From: Scortum barcoo
Lineage: Eukaryota; Chordata; Actinopteri; Centrarchiformes; Terapontidae
DNA length: 64,000 bases
Reading direction: 5' to 3'
Assembly (NCBI GenBank): GCA_023238725.1
Contig: CM041533.1
Location: 27,803,068-27,867,067 of the forward strand
Shown: piece by piece, positions 1-13,900 of the stretch
How the letters are laid out: the number at the start of each line of letters is the position of its first letter
Numbering within the stretch: the stretch's first letter is position 1
Program-made: the position numbers and the translations under genes
The notes under the pieces: generated by a model
What the model was told of the DNA's origin: nothing
Databases searched by the model: none
Seen by the model: the letters and a program-made list of their open reading frames with translations, nothing else

Positions 1-760
1 GTTTTAAAGTGTGCGTTTTTTCTTTAGTACAATTAAAATCACAATTTAGCTCTCCACACAGCAGTTTTCATTGGTAGGGGGCATTCATTCCATTCTGCAC
101 TTTAAGTGGCTTTCACGTGCATGAAGGATTCACAGGAAACAATCCAGCTGTAACCTACTGTCATTTTATCTCCAATAAAATCCTCACTGTTTGATGTTCA
201 TTGTCACTATCAATCCCATGTCAAGGCTAGGTTGATCAACTTGTTAAACTGTCATCTGACAGCAATTATTGGTGAACTCTGCTCCAAGTTCCAGTCACCG
301 TTGATTGAGTGGAATGTGAGGCTAATGTCTGGTTTGTAAGTTTGGCTGCACCATTAGCAGTAGTAGCTTAGAAGGCTTCAAGGTTGCGAATCTGGTCTGT
401 GACCTTGTCTCAAACCTCTGTGTAAAAAGATGTCTGACCAGGCAGCTTGTATCTTGAGTACAGAGTTTGAACTGCACATCTGAAGCCATCCCTTTCTATA
501 GTTTGAGTGGACACCATGTCCTTTGCAATGTATAGCCTAATTGCCTTAGTAATCTTTCCACCTCTTACAACTTTTGCCAGCTGTAGCAGGAGTAGTTTTG
601 TGACATTCCTATGGTGTGGGTTGCTTCTTTGTAATTACGAATGTGCATGTTTTTTCAGTGATGGAACAGATTGTGTTTCCACCTTTTGCTGTCACGACAA
701 GGCTTCAAAACCTTGCAAAATCTTGTAGGATGATTTCAAAACTGAGGTACCCCCTCTTGC
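1..760 (-). pseudogene. Decayed hAT transposase (ZBED-like) relic
   Basis: Reading the minus strand, about 690 down to 380 gives a recognisable hAT/ZBED-type block: an 'IAKDM' motif, then 'ERDGFR', then 'YKLPGQ', which resembles the conserved segment before the DDE domain of ZBED1/ZBED4-like transposases. Frameshifts and stops interrupt the reading on both sides, and traces continue towards position 1. No intact terminal inverted repeat or target duplication was found, and the element probably continues left of the window. The family assignment rests on motif resemblance recalled from the family, not on an alignment. It is a dead fragment. Confidence 0.5.
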
Positions 761-3250
761 TCTTTTGTAGTCTCAGTCTCTCTGAATGATTCAGACACCC
801 TGCTCATCTCTTTTCAGACAATTGGCTTGATCTTTCTTCACAAATGTAAAGTTTTCACCAGTTGTCTTTTTATTGATTTCCTCACTGTAACAGCCACTCA
901 CTTTATACAGCCAACATTTAGTAGCAAATATGTTTCATTTTTTTAGTTGTAACAAATGTTCAGGCCACAACAGAACTTTTGAAGAAAATAAGAATTAGAA
1001 TTAGAATTATTATTGGTTTATTTATTATGGTATTGTAAAATCCATGTTATGGTCATCGGTGTGCTGCCCACTCCTGACTAATCTGTTAGGGATGGGCTAT
1101 TTATAATATTTATAAAGCAATATATATATATATAAAACATGTGCTAACAACAAACAAGGTGAAAATACTTCCTGCATGAATGACTCACTCCTCCTGAAAC
1201 TATAGATGATTGTTACAGATAACAAAATAAGAGCTTACATGTCACAATAACGTACCTTGCTTTTTTGTGTTGAAGTTACGCCACATCAACAATGACTTTA
1301 CACAAGTACCTGACTTGCATTAATATATTTATCCCAGTAAAGGTGCTTTCAGAAAGTGAGTGGTCACTGTTTCACTTCCATTGCTCCAGTGGAAACGCAG
1401 AGGCAGCTGTGACCCCAAGGTCTGTGGCGGTGGCAAACGGAAGAAGGGTAGCACTTGCCTGGCATTCAGAATTAGCTTCATTTTTTCACCTTGCTGGCAT
1501 GGTTGATCGTATGACCACGGCAACCACAGAAACTACAGTGAAGGAAAACAATCACAGCTGATTTTACTGTATCTGAGTTCCCTGGGTAATGCACCTCCAC
1601 ACACACAGGACAGACACATCAATGAAGAGAGTCTGATTATTCGGCCTGGGGCAATTAAAACATTATTGATATAAGTAAGACCTACTATCTTTATCGACTC
1701 TAGGTGCTAGGTGACTTGTTTCCAGCCTGTGGTGTTCTGGGTGGTGGAATCAGAGACAGCTGGGAGCCCGAGCGGCAGAATTATACGCTGCTGCCATGGT
1801 GGTGACATCCGCTCGCTGTCTGAAAGTATCTTCAGGGACATTTCTGAGCTGTCATAGGCCAGCTGTGTAAATTCAGCTGAGGAGTCACTGAAGGATACTT
1901 TCACGTTAAAAAACAATTTGGTAAGATGCACAAACTTACATTTCTCCTTGGTGGCACCGTTCCTCCTGAAGTTCGCTGCTCTCATCCACAGCCACATGAC
2001 AATTACACAAAGTGATCATATTTGAAGCTGCACAATGTGTCAACACTGTAGGCAAGCAGACAATCTACAGTACTCACACAGCAGATCATAATGCCAGCTC
2101 ATGTGGAAACACTGCATTTTGCCTCTTGAAAAATAAGTAAGTCTTCTTCACTCACACACAAACAGATGGCTGAATGTTGTATGGTGTAATATATGTATAG
2201 TTATTTATTGTGAGAGACTGTGAGGCTGTGATTTTGTTGGGAAGTGTTCCTGTAATCATCCAGAGAGCTTACTGTCAATCCAACATGTCCTCTGAGAAGT
2301 GTTAGTACACTGTGTGCTGAGAAAGCAAAATCTTTCAACTCTGTCAGCTCTCTGACTGCTCCTGAGGAGATTAGCATTTTCTCTGTGTCCTGTTACACTG
2401 CCTGTCAAAGTCAGTGAGACAAATCTCAACATGCAGAGATGCTCTGTTCTTATGGGACCGGTTTTATTTTTCGCTTGTTCATGTACAATGCTAACGTTTA
2501 ACTTCACCTGCTAACCAGTCTTCACCTGCTTTTTGTCCTTTTTATAGAGCATCTACTAACACTTTGGGCCTCTACTGAAGACGGTATAATACTGGGCAAG
2601 CGCATGGTTAATCATACATAATTTTGTTTTGTACATGACAGTGGTTATTATACTATGGCAGTTTGATCTGGTCAACACACTAAGTAGTGTCAGTTACCAG
2701 GTTTGCACAGGTACGTAGTCTAGTTGGCTTTTATACATAACCAATGTAACATTCAACAATCAAAATGAAAGTAATACAGCCTTGCACAATATCACACCGA
2801 ACTTGAAACCGATTGTTTTTATCTTAGTTTTTTTTTTTTAATCAGCCTGTGCAGGATTCATTCTGATCTATAGAGGGCTGCAGCTTCTTCTTCAAAATAG
2901 TGTGATTCCTTTAAGACTGTATGCTTTAACTAAATGCTGGTTCCTCCTTTTTCAATCATATTGTGTCAAAAGCTACCTATGTAGACTCTGAGAACAAATA
3001 GCACTGGAGCCACTGCAGACCACTGACTATGCCTGTAACAACTGGTCACAATATATCACACGACCATAGACTTCCAGCCAGGTTTTGACCTAGTCTTCTT
3101 ATCAGCTTTCAGATAATCCTGCTTCTTCTTCTTTATGTCAGTTTTTTAAGTGGTTACTGAGATTTGATATGTTAAAATTCTTACTTGTTGCTTTAAGTTT
3201 ATGATGATGTAGTTAAATAATGTATGTAACTTGCAACAGTCGTAACATAA
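761..3250. other. Intergenic, no gene recognised
   Basis: AT-rich DNA. Short open frames occur on both strands, but none has a recognisable domain, codon bias or splice context. A short (TA)n run lies near 1120-1133. Nothing else can be supported. Confidence 0.5.
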
Positions 3251-3255
3251 CCTTT

Positions 3256-3293
3256 AAAATGAACCACAAGTGCTCTCACTTGTGGTTCATTTT
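3256..3293. repeat. Perfect 17-bp inverted repeat (hairpin)
   Basis: Left arm AAAATGAACCACAAGTG (3256-3272) and right arm CACTTGTGGTTCATTTT (3277-3293) are exact reverse complements around a 4-nt CTCT spacer. No gene overlaps it. It could be a small fold-back element or a transcribed hairpin. The sequence shows the palindrome directly; any function is unknown. Confidence 0.8.
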
Positions 3294-3879
3294 CTCACAC
3301 CATACTTGCCCGTATGGGCAGATCAGCAGCTGGGTATGCTAGCTACTGCTGCCCGAGTATGACCGCAAATAACTAATACATGTAGTCAGTTCCTAAAAAC
3401 ACAAAAACATCCGCCACTGCCATAGGCGAATGTCATCTTATCAGCCAGTAAGCCAATGGCAGTGGACAAGGCCAATATCCGATACCAATGTTCAGCCAAT
3501 AAGGGAAGGCACTAAAGAGCACACACACTACCACACAAACAGATACCAAAGCATTTGGTATCACATGGACCCCTACTTTAACAGTCATGACACCCATCAA
3601 TCCCCACCCACCCACAGTTATGAAAAATGGTGGAAAATAGCCTACTTACTGAAACATATTTATGCCTATTTCATTATATCCATTGTATAAATTGTATTTA
3701 TTTCCTGTGGATATTGCATTATATCATATAATGTTTCCTTATATTTATAGGAAGATAATTATGTATTGTGACTTTCCTATAACTATCATTTAACTTTTAA
3801 AAGTCCAAGCATCCTGGCTGTTAATGAGAGCTATGAGCCTGTATTATTTGAGCCAGTGATGGGATGACAGGTGCATTTT

Positions 3880-4890
3880 TGGTGATAGCCAAATGGCTGC
3901 CTTTGATGAAGTCTTGGATTGATGCTCAGTTCTTTCACAACCAAAATCACTTGTATCCATGATTAGCATTTGACTTGATATCCATGAGCCCATTCTCAGC
4001 TTGGTACTCCACATCCTCTGCTTTTGTGAGAAACAGGTCCATCACCCATGTGTCTTTTGCAACATGTTCATTAACATGAACATAAGTGATTTCATCTCCT
4101 CCAGCTACTCCATGTGATGGGTGAACTGTCTGAGCAACGCTTCAGTTAAAGTTTCCCCTGACTCTTAGCAAGGCCATTAGCCATTAGCAAGGGAAACTGT
4201 TGTAAGTCCCCTTTTTCCAGTTTCCTATTTCTGTACACTCCTTCACACACAAACTCACATCACCCACTGTTTCCTTGCATTCCATTACTTTGGCCTCTGT
4301 GCACTGTATGCACTTGTTTGTCTTCTTGTATAGGATGAATACAAACAAGCCTAAGAATTAGAATAAGAAATCCCTTATTGGAATTTTAAGTTCAATGAAA
4401 CGAGCACTTAGCCTTGGGAAAGCCAGTGCACCCTGGTTAGAGGGACGAGTATCTGGTTTGCCTCGTTCTTGCACAGCATTTGTTGACCAGGTGAGCTTTA
4501 ATTAAAGTTTACTATTTTTATCTTTAACATGCAGTTATGTAATATATTCAATACTATCTTCTCCTCTTGTGGTGGTTGTGAGATAGACAGGCATAAGAAT
4601 GTAGTGTTTCAGCTTGGTTTCCTTGGTGTACTGTACATACAGTGTATTGCCTCCTCTGCCACAGTGGTAGTTTTCATCTGACTGAAAAGAAAAATGCCCA
4701 ACTTGAATTTTTCTGTTAGTACATTCTCAATATTCTCTGCAATTCTATTGATTCTGTTATTTACTGTGTTGTTGGACAATTCCAATTCAATTCCAGCCTT
4801 GGCAAAACTTTCCTTAATGTTTGGGGTCCTGTTAGTCACCACAAGGTCCTTTTTCTGAGGAAAAACTCCCTGGATTGACCCACCATCTCA
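3880..4890 (-). pseudogene. Decayed hAT transposase (ZBED5/Charlie-like) relic
   Basis: Three segments appear in the correct N-to-C order on the minus strand. At about 4830-4620 there is a 'LSNNTVNNRINRIAENIE' block followed by a segment resembling the 'QLDEST' region of hAT transposases. At about 4470-4380 there is a 'TRVHWLSQG' block, resembling the family's 'VRWLSRG.VL.RVFEL' motif. At about 4140-3900 there is a 'DTWVMDLFL' block followed by 'ENGLMDIKSN', resembling the C-terminal dimerisation start. Stops and deletions separate them, so the copy is inactive. Spacing is shorter than in an intact transposase, implying internal loss. Identification is by motif recall. Confidence 0.6.
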
Positions 4891-5682
4891 GGGTTTTGGT
4901 AGCCTGGTTTCCTAGTGCTTCAGTGTGCCAATTCATTCATTCTCCAATTCCTACATTCAATTTTTTTTTTTTTTTGCCTCTATGAAGCCAAACTTTTTCA
5001 TCCCACTGTACTGAACGAGGTGGCTATGTCTTTTCACACTGTGCTAATGTCTGTCTAAGTACAGCCTTAAGGAGAAAGTGGTGATGATGGTTCTATCCAC
5101 TACTTGTTAAAATTCCAGTATTTGTCCACTGGCTGTAGAGAAAGACATAAAAAGGTGCAACTCAAGACATTTGGATATATGACAGTAGGGGTAGTAGGAG
5201 AAATGGAAGCTAAAAGTGAAGCAGAGAGCAAGACAGCAGAAAGGCTCAGGGAGGCTCTGGCCAGAGAGGGCTAGAGGGTCCATCTTCAGTATGGCGGGAA
5301 TAAAAGATGCAAGAATGTTTCTCCTGAACCACACAGCTACAGGTCATTTATAATGTATCACAGTACACCAAAATATTCCCACTTAAGCCACTACATGGGT
5401 GGCACAGGGGAGTTGAGAGAGGTCACCACACAGGAACAGAGAGGCAGCAGCCAGGAAGTTTCTCCCTTACAACAACAAATGGAGTCAGAGTTCACCATAT
5501 GATGGGCTTTTAGAACAATTAAAGGACATGGGGAAGTATGTTTTACCATGTGTCTGACAACTCTCTCTGCATGGTTAGCTTGCAGGTAGACCTTGTTTCA
5601 AGTTAGGCTTTGCTGCTTTAGTTGCTTCCAGTCACCTGGAAACAACTTTATTAATTTATCATTAAATAATGTTTGACACTAA
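4891..5682. other. Intergenic, no gene recognised
   Basis: No supported gene. There is a poly(T) tract near 4961-4975. One open frame on the minus strand (about 5107-5334) shows no recognisable domain. Confidence 0.45.
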
Positions 5683-6259
5683 TGGCCCTTTTCCACTAGT
5701 ACCTACTCAACTCGGCTCGGCTCGCCTCAGACTTCGACTCGACTCAGTTTCGGTCGTTTTCCATTACAATAGAGTACCACCTCAGCGTGGAATGTGGGGT
5801 TAAATCATGTGGCAACTTGTGCGGCCGAAACTCCAGCGACGTCATTTGTTATGCGACACAAACACGAAACGATCACTACGGAAGCAATGGAGGCCACCAG
5901 ACAAAGAAATGTCTGCACCCTCGTCGTTGCTCCGCGGGGTTGATTTCTGTGCAGCCATCTCTGATCGTGTTCGTTGTTGTTATTGCGTTTTTTAAAAATG
6001 GCGCGGTTGACTCTAACGAACTTTATGAACGAGTCGCTCTCCCGACGCATCTAGTGACGTCAGGCCCTGGCCAATCAGTGGCCTGCAGTCTGCCGACGTC
6101 ACATTTTCGGCTCAACTCAGCAGCTCGCTTGGAACCCCGGCCGAGTAGGTAGGTACACGAAAGTACCTGGTACCGGGTACTAAAACGTAATGGAAACGCG
6201 TACAAACCGAGGCGAGTCGAGTCGAGTCGAGCCGAGTAGGTACTAGTGGAAAAGGGGCA
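5683..6259. mobile_element. MITE with TAA target duplication (Harbinger-like), copy 1
   Basis: The left terminus TGGCCCTTTTCCACTAGTAC and the right terminus, read on the other strand as TGCCCCTTTTCCACTAGTAC, form terminal inverted repeats with one mismatch over about 25 bp. TAA flanks both sides (5680-5682 and 6260-6262), a 3-bp duplication typical of PIF/Harbinger insertions. Subterminal GAGTC/GGCTC repeats at both ends are CpG-rich and could be transposase-binding sites (inference). The 577-bp length and absence of a transposase frame make it non-autonomous. A related copy lies at 10447-10959. The open frames inside are incidental. Confidence 0.8.
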
Positions 6260-6262
6260 TAA

Positions 6263-9200
6263 GACCTTTTATGGTATGTCTTGTCAATTTGATTCCTCAG
6301 GTGCAACTACGTTGAAATAGCCACAGAAAAAACCTTACAGTGGTGGCTCCCATCTGTTAGACCTCTTAGTGGAAGTATAATAATATTGCATCCCCTCCTG
6401 GGAGTCACTACAGCTCTTCTCCACAGTCTGCACTTCTTCTAAGTAGGTAAGAATGTAAAGCTATCTTTACAAGCATGAATAATCATGAGTCCATCTGTAG
6501 TTCCCCGAGAGGCTTCTGTCAGGATTTATGGAGCCTTCCCACAGAACAACAGCGCATATTCAAAGCACCATCACTTCTATCAGCTTTGCTCCTGCGCATA
6601 CTGTGATCCTTTTTTTTACCTGTAATTTTATTTAATCTTTTACCCTGCACTATTTGTCTGTGTGTTGTATTTCTATCAACAAAGTTGACTACAATATCCA
6701 CCTGACCAATCATGATAGAAATACAGCTGCTGAGCCCTGAAATAACTAGAAAGTTTGATTTAGTATCACCTCCTGAGCAGTGTCCAAGTTAAGCTCAGAG
6801 ACCTTTTTCAGTTTCTGCAGTGGACAGGAGCCATGTCAGTGACACTGAATGTGACTAAAAGAGACCAACTTTGGCTAAATAGGAATCTGATTTGAAATTA
6901 AGTGCAGTGTAAGTACATCCCACATAATAGTTAAGTACTACAGTCATAAAATAAAAGAACACATCAATGAGCCACCCTGTTGCATTGGGTGACATTTTGC
7001 TTCATTACCATAAACACACGCACTGTGGTTTATTTTGACTCAATCCCACATATACCATCCTGCTGCCCCAATTACTCACAAGACGACCAATGTAGAATAA
7101 TCTGCTGCTGAAAATAGTCCAACAAATGCACAATTTCCTCTTTTTCAAATAGCGTTTAATGAAAACTAGAGGAAATGACTTGACGTTTGGAGAATTGTAT
7201 CTGTAAACGTTACCGCGTAACATTGTGTATAAATATACATCCACTTAGCATTATTAGAATTAACCAAAAAAGCAGACAAATCTCAGAATAAGTGACAAAA
7301 TTAATCAATTCTTAGTGCATAATATAACAGGTCCAATCAGCCTCTCTTGCCCCCCTGCATTCCTCATCCTCAAATCATTTTTGAAATTTTGGATTGACTG
7401 AGCACTTGGCAGTCACAACTGTTAACTTGCATTATTGTGAAATACAACAGAAAGGTCTCACACACCTCACTGAAGGTAGAAGTTTATAGACTGAATAAAT
7501 GTAGAGGTAACTGCTGGATGATCACTTTGAGCATTCTAGCCATTCTTTCTTCCATTAATTCTTTACCGGCAGTGTATAACTGTGAAAGATAATTACACAT
7601 ATGATAATATATTTCATTTCATGAGGTAAATATGTATATCTTCAGAAAAATATGACATAAGTGAAAAATAAGCTGATTTTGTAATTGCCAACCCGTAGTC
7701 AGCAGTCACAACTAAATGGCATCAGATTGCTGAAATGAGAGAGAGAGAGAATAAAAGAATAACTTCACTGGCAACCCTATGCCAGTAAACAGAAGTGATG
7801 CGTTACTTAAGTAATGCGAGAATAACCACACTGGTTGAATAACCGAATGACTGAATCATCAGTGTGTGCAGCAGACAGGAGATCAGCCAGTCACAGGTTT
7901 CAGGTAACAGCTAACAGGGTATTACAGGCTCTCACACAGTGGGCGACATGGGATTCCCCCATTGGAACAATGTGGTCAGTTCAGAAAGTTTTATAACACA
8001 TCTATTCTAGCTTATCTATTCATCTATCATGTGTTTTGAAAAGGCTTTCTGGGAAGTTTACTGCAGACTTGTATGTGACTTTTCAGCTATGAATGAAATA
8101 ATACTGGTGGTGGATGATGTGGTGGAGTAAAAGTATAATATTTGCCCCTGAAATATAGTGGCGAAACTATAAAGCAACCAAAGTAAGAGAGATGAGAAAC
8201 ACCATGAAGTTTGCAAATGTTTGCTTGTTTAGCTAACATTACATACTGTATAGTAGAAATATACATCCTGAATGTTATTCACGTTGTGCTGTTCTGTGAG
8301 GCAGTCAGTCCTGGTGGTTGTGAGCATGTCAAATGAGAAAAGTTGAAGGAAACTGCATGCCTGAAATAAAAAACTCCCAAGTCTAACATAAAATAATTCC
8401 ATGAGTGCAATGAATATCAAATACTGAGTAGAACAGTGGAGGAGTAACAGGCCATTCAGACAGAACTTGTCACATCATGTTTTAGGTGTCAAGTCACTCA
8501 TTGTGTTCACACGAGATGTATTGTCTAGGCAGCACATCAAAACCAAGAGCTGTGAAAGTACCAACAGGAATTCACTGTGACACCATGAGTGATTAGCTAA
8601 TGTACTGAAATAGTCTGAAGGTCAGACACGAACAGTTCTATCAAACTGCACTTTAAACAACAAAAAACAAAAAAATAGATTAAACATAAAGCTAATGAAT
8701 CAACACAGCTATAACAACATAAAACCTATGTTACAAGTTATATCCATATCTCATTTAAACTTATCTTCTTCAAACACCCTCGGCAGTTTTATATGTTGAC
8801 AGAAGTCATTCATTTTATTTTCCATGCCCAGTGATTTTGTGGTTCACAAAGATAAGAAAAAAATCATTAAATACTTCAGTGTTGGTATAGTGCAGTTTCC
8901 CGTTCTTATCCCTAATTCTAGTAATTCATTAATTTGAAGATATGCCACTTATAAGGGATAGGTTTTAAGGTACCCCACCTTACAATACCTTCCTGATCTA
9001 TTGGCATATTCATAAACCTTGTGCATTTTTTTAAATAATACCTTTTCTGCATTTTGAGATAGGAGTGTATTTCAAGCAGTTCTTATTACTCTTTCCCAGC
9101 TGATTTAGCAACCATTATGTTTATGTTCAGATTTTGCTTCCTGCAGTTCTATCTCATAGTAATGAGGGTCAGATAATATAGACGTATCACATTTCCAACT

Positions 9201-10443
9201 AGATCTGTTCGGCTTATTATTTGATATGCACATACCTAAAAAGACCAGATCCAATAAAACATTTTTCAACTTATTCAGCAGAGATTTAAAGCTGTTAAAG
9301 CTGTATCGACAAGTGTCAAGTGTCATTTAATTTCGTATGTTCACTAAAATTAGTTCCTTTATCATTTAGCCCTAATGACCACTATCGAAGACTGAAAAGA
9401 CCACTGATGTGACAGCCAAACATGATTTATTCATTCAGCACTTCAACTAAACCTTTATGAAGCTAAGGTAATTCACGACTAAATTTTACAATCTTGTTTT
9501 GTTTAGTATTAAATAAATAAAAACACGACACTGTCAAATAATCAATTTTACGAATAAAGTGTGGAAAATATAGAAATGAAGCATAAACTTAGGAAATACA
9601 TAAAGAAATAAAACAATAGTTATTATTACATAGTATTTAATCATTCATTTTCTTATGAACTGAACTGTTTCCATTTTATCATGACATTTTCTGATGTGAA
9701 CACATTTCATAATGTCACTTCTCTGTCACTTCATGTTAGCGGTGATCTTACTGATCAGCCAATAAAATACTCTTTCTCAAGCTCCCAAGCTCAGACACTG
9801 CTCGTAGATTGAGCCACTTAGCACCTGTCAGCTGGAGCAGCAATGTCAGTACTAACCTGAATTAACCAACTTCAGACTGCTGCTGTAAATAACCTAAAGA
9901 GTGAGAGTAACTAAACATCTGTGGGTTTTACACCTAGGCTCAACAAGACTGGCTAGGTCATTTCATTACTTGTCATTGATGATTCAGAATAACAAATTAT
10001 TGTTACATTTATACAACTTACACAATTCATTCATGTGATCATTTATTTATTTATCTAATATTGGACACTTTGGACCTCCACACTTTTGAAAAGGGCCGGG
10101 CATTTAATTAGAAAACCGGCCAGCACTGGGACTCTATAACTGATCCAATTTCTGTCATGTGAGAATGTTCAATGTGTTCATTCCTTCATTCAGGTTACCA
10201 CTGACTCCTGTAATGATCACAAGGAGGCGTTTAAGTGCGAAGTACCAGCCAATCACAGCACAGCAAGACAGAACTTGTGAACAGAAAAATGAGGCCAAGC
10301 TGCTCTGTTCTCACTACAGCAGTTACAGTTTGATCAGTCTCCACTGATAAAAGAAATAATGGAAAGTTCTGCTCAGAGGAAACTGCTGGAGATTATTGAT
10401 CCTTAATGTTAGTTAACTGTTGTGGGAAAGTGGAAAACAGTAC
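6263..10443. other. Intergenic, no gene recognised
   Basis: About 4.2 kb of AT-rich DNA. The only structured features are a short GA run near 7737-7750 and scattered A/T tracts. No exon with a recognisable product was found on either strand. Confidence 0.45.
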
Positions 10444-10446
10444 TAA

Positions 10447-10959
10447 TGGCCCTTTTCCACTAGTACCTACTCGGCTCGCCTCGGTTCGACTCGACTCAGT
10501 TTCAGTTGTTTTCCATTACAATAGAGTACCACCTCAGCGTGGTGTGGGTCGAAATTAAATCGTGGCAACGCTGGCCGAAACTCCAGCGACGTCATTTGTT
10601 ATGCAACACAAACACAAAATGACTGCGGAGCAATGGAGGCCACCAGACAAAGAAATGTCTGCACCTAAATCGTCGTTGCTCCGCTGGGGTTGATTTCTGT
10701 GCAGCCATCTCTGATTGTGTTCGTTGTTGTTATTGCGTTTTAAAAATGGCGCGGTTGACTCTTATGAACGAAGTCGCTCTCCCGACACATCTAGTGACGT
10801 CAGGCCCTGGCCAATCAGTGGCTTGCTGTCTGCCGACGTCACATTTTCGGCTCGACTCAGCTCGCTTGGAACCCCTGGCTGAGTAGGTACTACGAAAAGT
10901 ACCTGGTTACCAGGTACTAACACGTAATGGAAATGCATACAAACCGAGGTACTAGTGGA
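10447..10959. mobile_element. MITE with TAA target duplication, copy 2 (right end eroded)
   Basis: Same family as the element at 5683, with near-identical interior and intact left terminus, flanked by TAA at 10444-10446 and 10960-10962. Compared with copy 1 it lacks the subterminal GAGTC repeats on the right side and the last 9 bases of the right terminal repeat, so the sequence stops at ACTAGTGGA directly before TAA. This copy should be unable to move, even if a transposase were supplied. Confidence 0.75.
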
Positions 10960-10962
10960 TAA

Positions 10963-13900
10963 CTGTTGATCCTATCATAGACCACACAGCATAGTAAAAA
11001 CCTACAGCATCAGGCCTAACATTACATCATTAATAAGACGTGAGTTTGAGCCGATACTTTCTGCTGACGTCAGCACCCCCAGACAGGAAACTGACAGAAG
11101 AACAAACTGATGGAACACGAAGGAGAACTCTCTGCACACAGTGTGGAATTTATTCTTCGCCCATACATCCATGCAGCTTGTAGGTTGGAGACCCAAATGA
11201 ATCAATGTGTAGCAAAATTATATAAAAACTAGATTTTCAAATAAATATATACTAAATACACACTACAGGAACTTCTGTGGTTGCTTTTGTGAGTGTTTTA
11301 CTTCTGTTTCAGAAAAGATTAACCGAACATGGTGTAGGGAGAGCAGCCAAGCAAGGTCAAGTTTAATAGTAAGAAGTCTGGATCCCAACGCTGATTTTGA
11401 CAGTGAACTCAATTATACCTGCGCAGATTCACTTATGCACAGTGAGCTGAGGCAGGTCCAGGGCACTACTCCCTTTTGTTAAGTAATATGATGCAGTGTT
11501 TAAAAAATGAATATTGCAATAAGAGTCTGCTCTCTTCTTTGTCTAAATCTATTGCATGTATATATATATTAAAAAGTTAATGTCAGCTCTGCTAACACAG
11601 TAGATGTTTTCTCACTCTTTGTAAAGTTAATGTTCAACTTTTTATCTAAGTTCACATCAGTCTTATCCAACTGCTAAGCCCTCTTGCCACCAAATCAAAA
11701 AACAATAGGATGAGGTGAAACTATGTATTTTTTACCAAACCTAAAAGGAATTGCTCAAAGCAATCCACTGGCACAACTTACTCAACTGGATGAACGGTAT
11801 GTATGAAATATTTCAGTACAGTGATTTAAAAGAGACATATTAATGATAAGCAACAGGTGAACAGACCATTTGGTGTCACCTCTGCATAGCTACACTTAGT
11901 TGCCAGTTTTTCAGGTACATCTAGCTAAAACTATTTGATATAACTTGCTGATCTAAAAGTGGTGGACAAAGTCATAGAAACACTTGTCTCCTAAAGTCTA
12001 TTTTTTTCTGCTGGATGCATTCAGACCTCTTTTGTGTCAATGTATTCAGCTTTGTCTCTGTCACTTTCCTTGATTCTTTATTGGAAAGAGAAATGGATCT
12101 CAACATGAGCACTGGTGACCAGAAGTGTTATCAAATCCTGAGGAAGAAAATGCTCTCTACAAACATCTAGTGCCTCCAGGACATGTTGTGTAATGAGTAT
12201 TGCATCATCACTTTAAAGCAATGACCACAATGATGAGTCGTAGAGACGTGCCAACAAACAGGAGACTTCTGAAATGGGGATCACAGAGTTGGTGTAACCA
12301 ATGTACTGAACAGTTGACATGTGGAGAACATGAACATGGTTGACATGAACATGCAGAACCAAACAGGTTTCCTAGACTCATCATAGTGGGAGCAATAGTA
12401 GCAATAGTGTGTGTGTGAGTGAGTGACCCGAGTGAGAGAGAGAGAGAGAGAGAGAGAGATCAAGAGATCGGCGTATGGGGAAAAGATAGGTCAAGGTGGT
12501 GCTCAGCTCTCTCTAACAGAAACGGCAACAGTATTTAGTCCTTAGATTAGATCATGGGTCATCACCCCCTTTAGCCCAGCACTTGGTCTGGTTCTTTCAC
12601 ACACACAAGCGTCCATGTGGGATATTCCCATCCTCAACCCAGAAATAACTAAACCCTAATAGCTGAGTTAGCGGGGATTCAGATCATGAACAGCCCTTAA
12701 TTAAAACAATGCAAGGGGCTGCGTTGGCGGAGGTGTGTTGTTTAAAGGACCTGTGAGACAATGAGTGGATCCAGGAAGGCCACTTGGAGTAACAGAATGT
12801 GTTTAAAAGCTTATATGATCCCCAAACCCCACATAACTGTTTGTAATACTGCCAGGATTTTACAACTGTACAGAGTTATCAAAATGGCAACTATGTCAAA
12901 CCTCATTACCAAGTTAACTTGCTAACTAACCCACCACATGAAACATCGTATGGACTGGACACATTCAGATGAATGAGAGGGCAGTGTGTTTTCACACAGG
13001 GCGTTTCCATTGGGGCTTCACACGTTATAGGCTTTCAGCTTTCTGCCCCCACCGGACAGACACTCCAACCAAGCAATATTAGTCTGCAGCCCCTCACTGG
13101 CTTCCCATCCACTGCCAAGCATGGGCCGAGCAGGTGGCACTGCTGCTGAAACGGAAACCATCAGTGCTCATTAGTGATTCATCTGCTACCACATTCTCTT
13201 TAGACCAGTGATTTCTTTTCTGTTGATTCGCTTATCAACTCATTATTTTAGCTATAAATTGCAGTGTACATATCTCTGAAGGTCACTGTATAGAATGCCA
13301 AAACCAACAACACAAAAATCTGAGATAGACTCTGTAAACTGCTCGTTGAAGTGGCGGAGCAAAAAGTTCACATTAATGTAGAATAATGTCACAGCTTCAG
13401 CACAGGTTCAGCATTAGATCAACCTCTGCACATCTTCAGCAGGAGGTGTTTGACCTTGGATGAGTGTAGAACTTTAAAGATTAATCTAATCTTTGTTTTG
13501 CACACAAGAACTCAAGAATTCACATCCAGCTCCCTGCTGAGGCCTTGAAATGTAACACTTGAATACAAAGCTTTAAACTTAACACACAATACTTGGGTCT
13601 GCTGGTTACTGCTGGTCTTCACCAACTTTCCCGGTCACAGACACAACCCCACTCAGAAATCAATCCATTCATTCACGTTCTTGTAAATGGCGATGGCACT
13701 GAAATCCAAGATGGCGCAGTGATACGAGGAGGCAGTGAGAGCGCCTGTCAGAGTAGTAAGTTTGCCACCCTCCCTCAGCCCTTCAGCTCAGATATTTTTT
13801 GTTCTGTATAAGGAGGTTTGGATATTCCTGCTGGCACCACAGTACAGTGAATGTGAATTGTATTTTGGCCTTGTGACTTAAATCCCTGAAAGAATAAAGG

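Noticed and set aside
5787..6306. Open frames on both strands within the MITE at 5683-6259
   Set aside because: They cross the terminal inverted repeats of a non-autonomous element and resemble no transposase.
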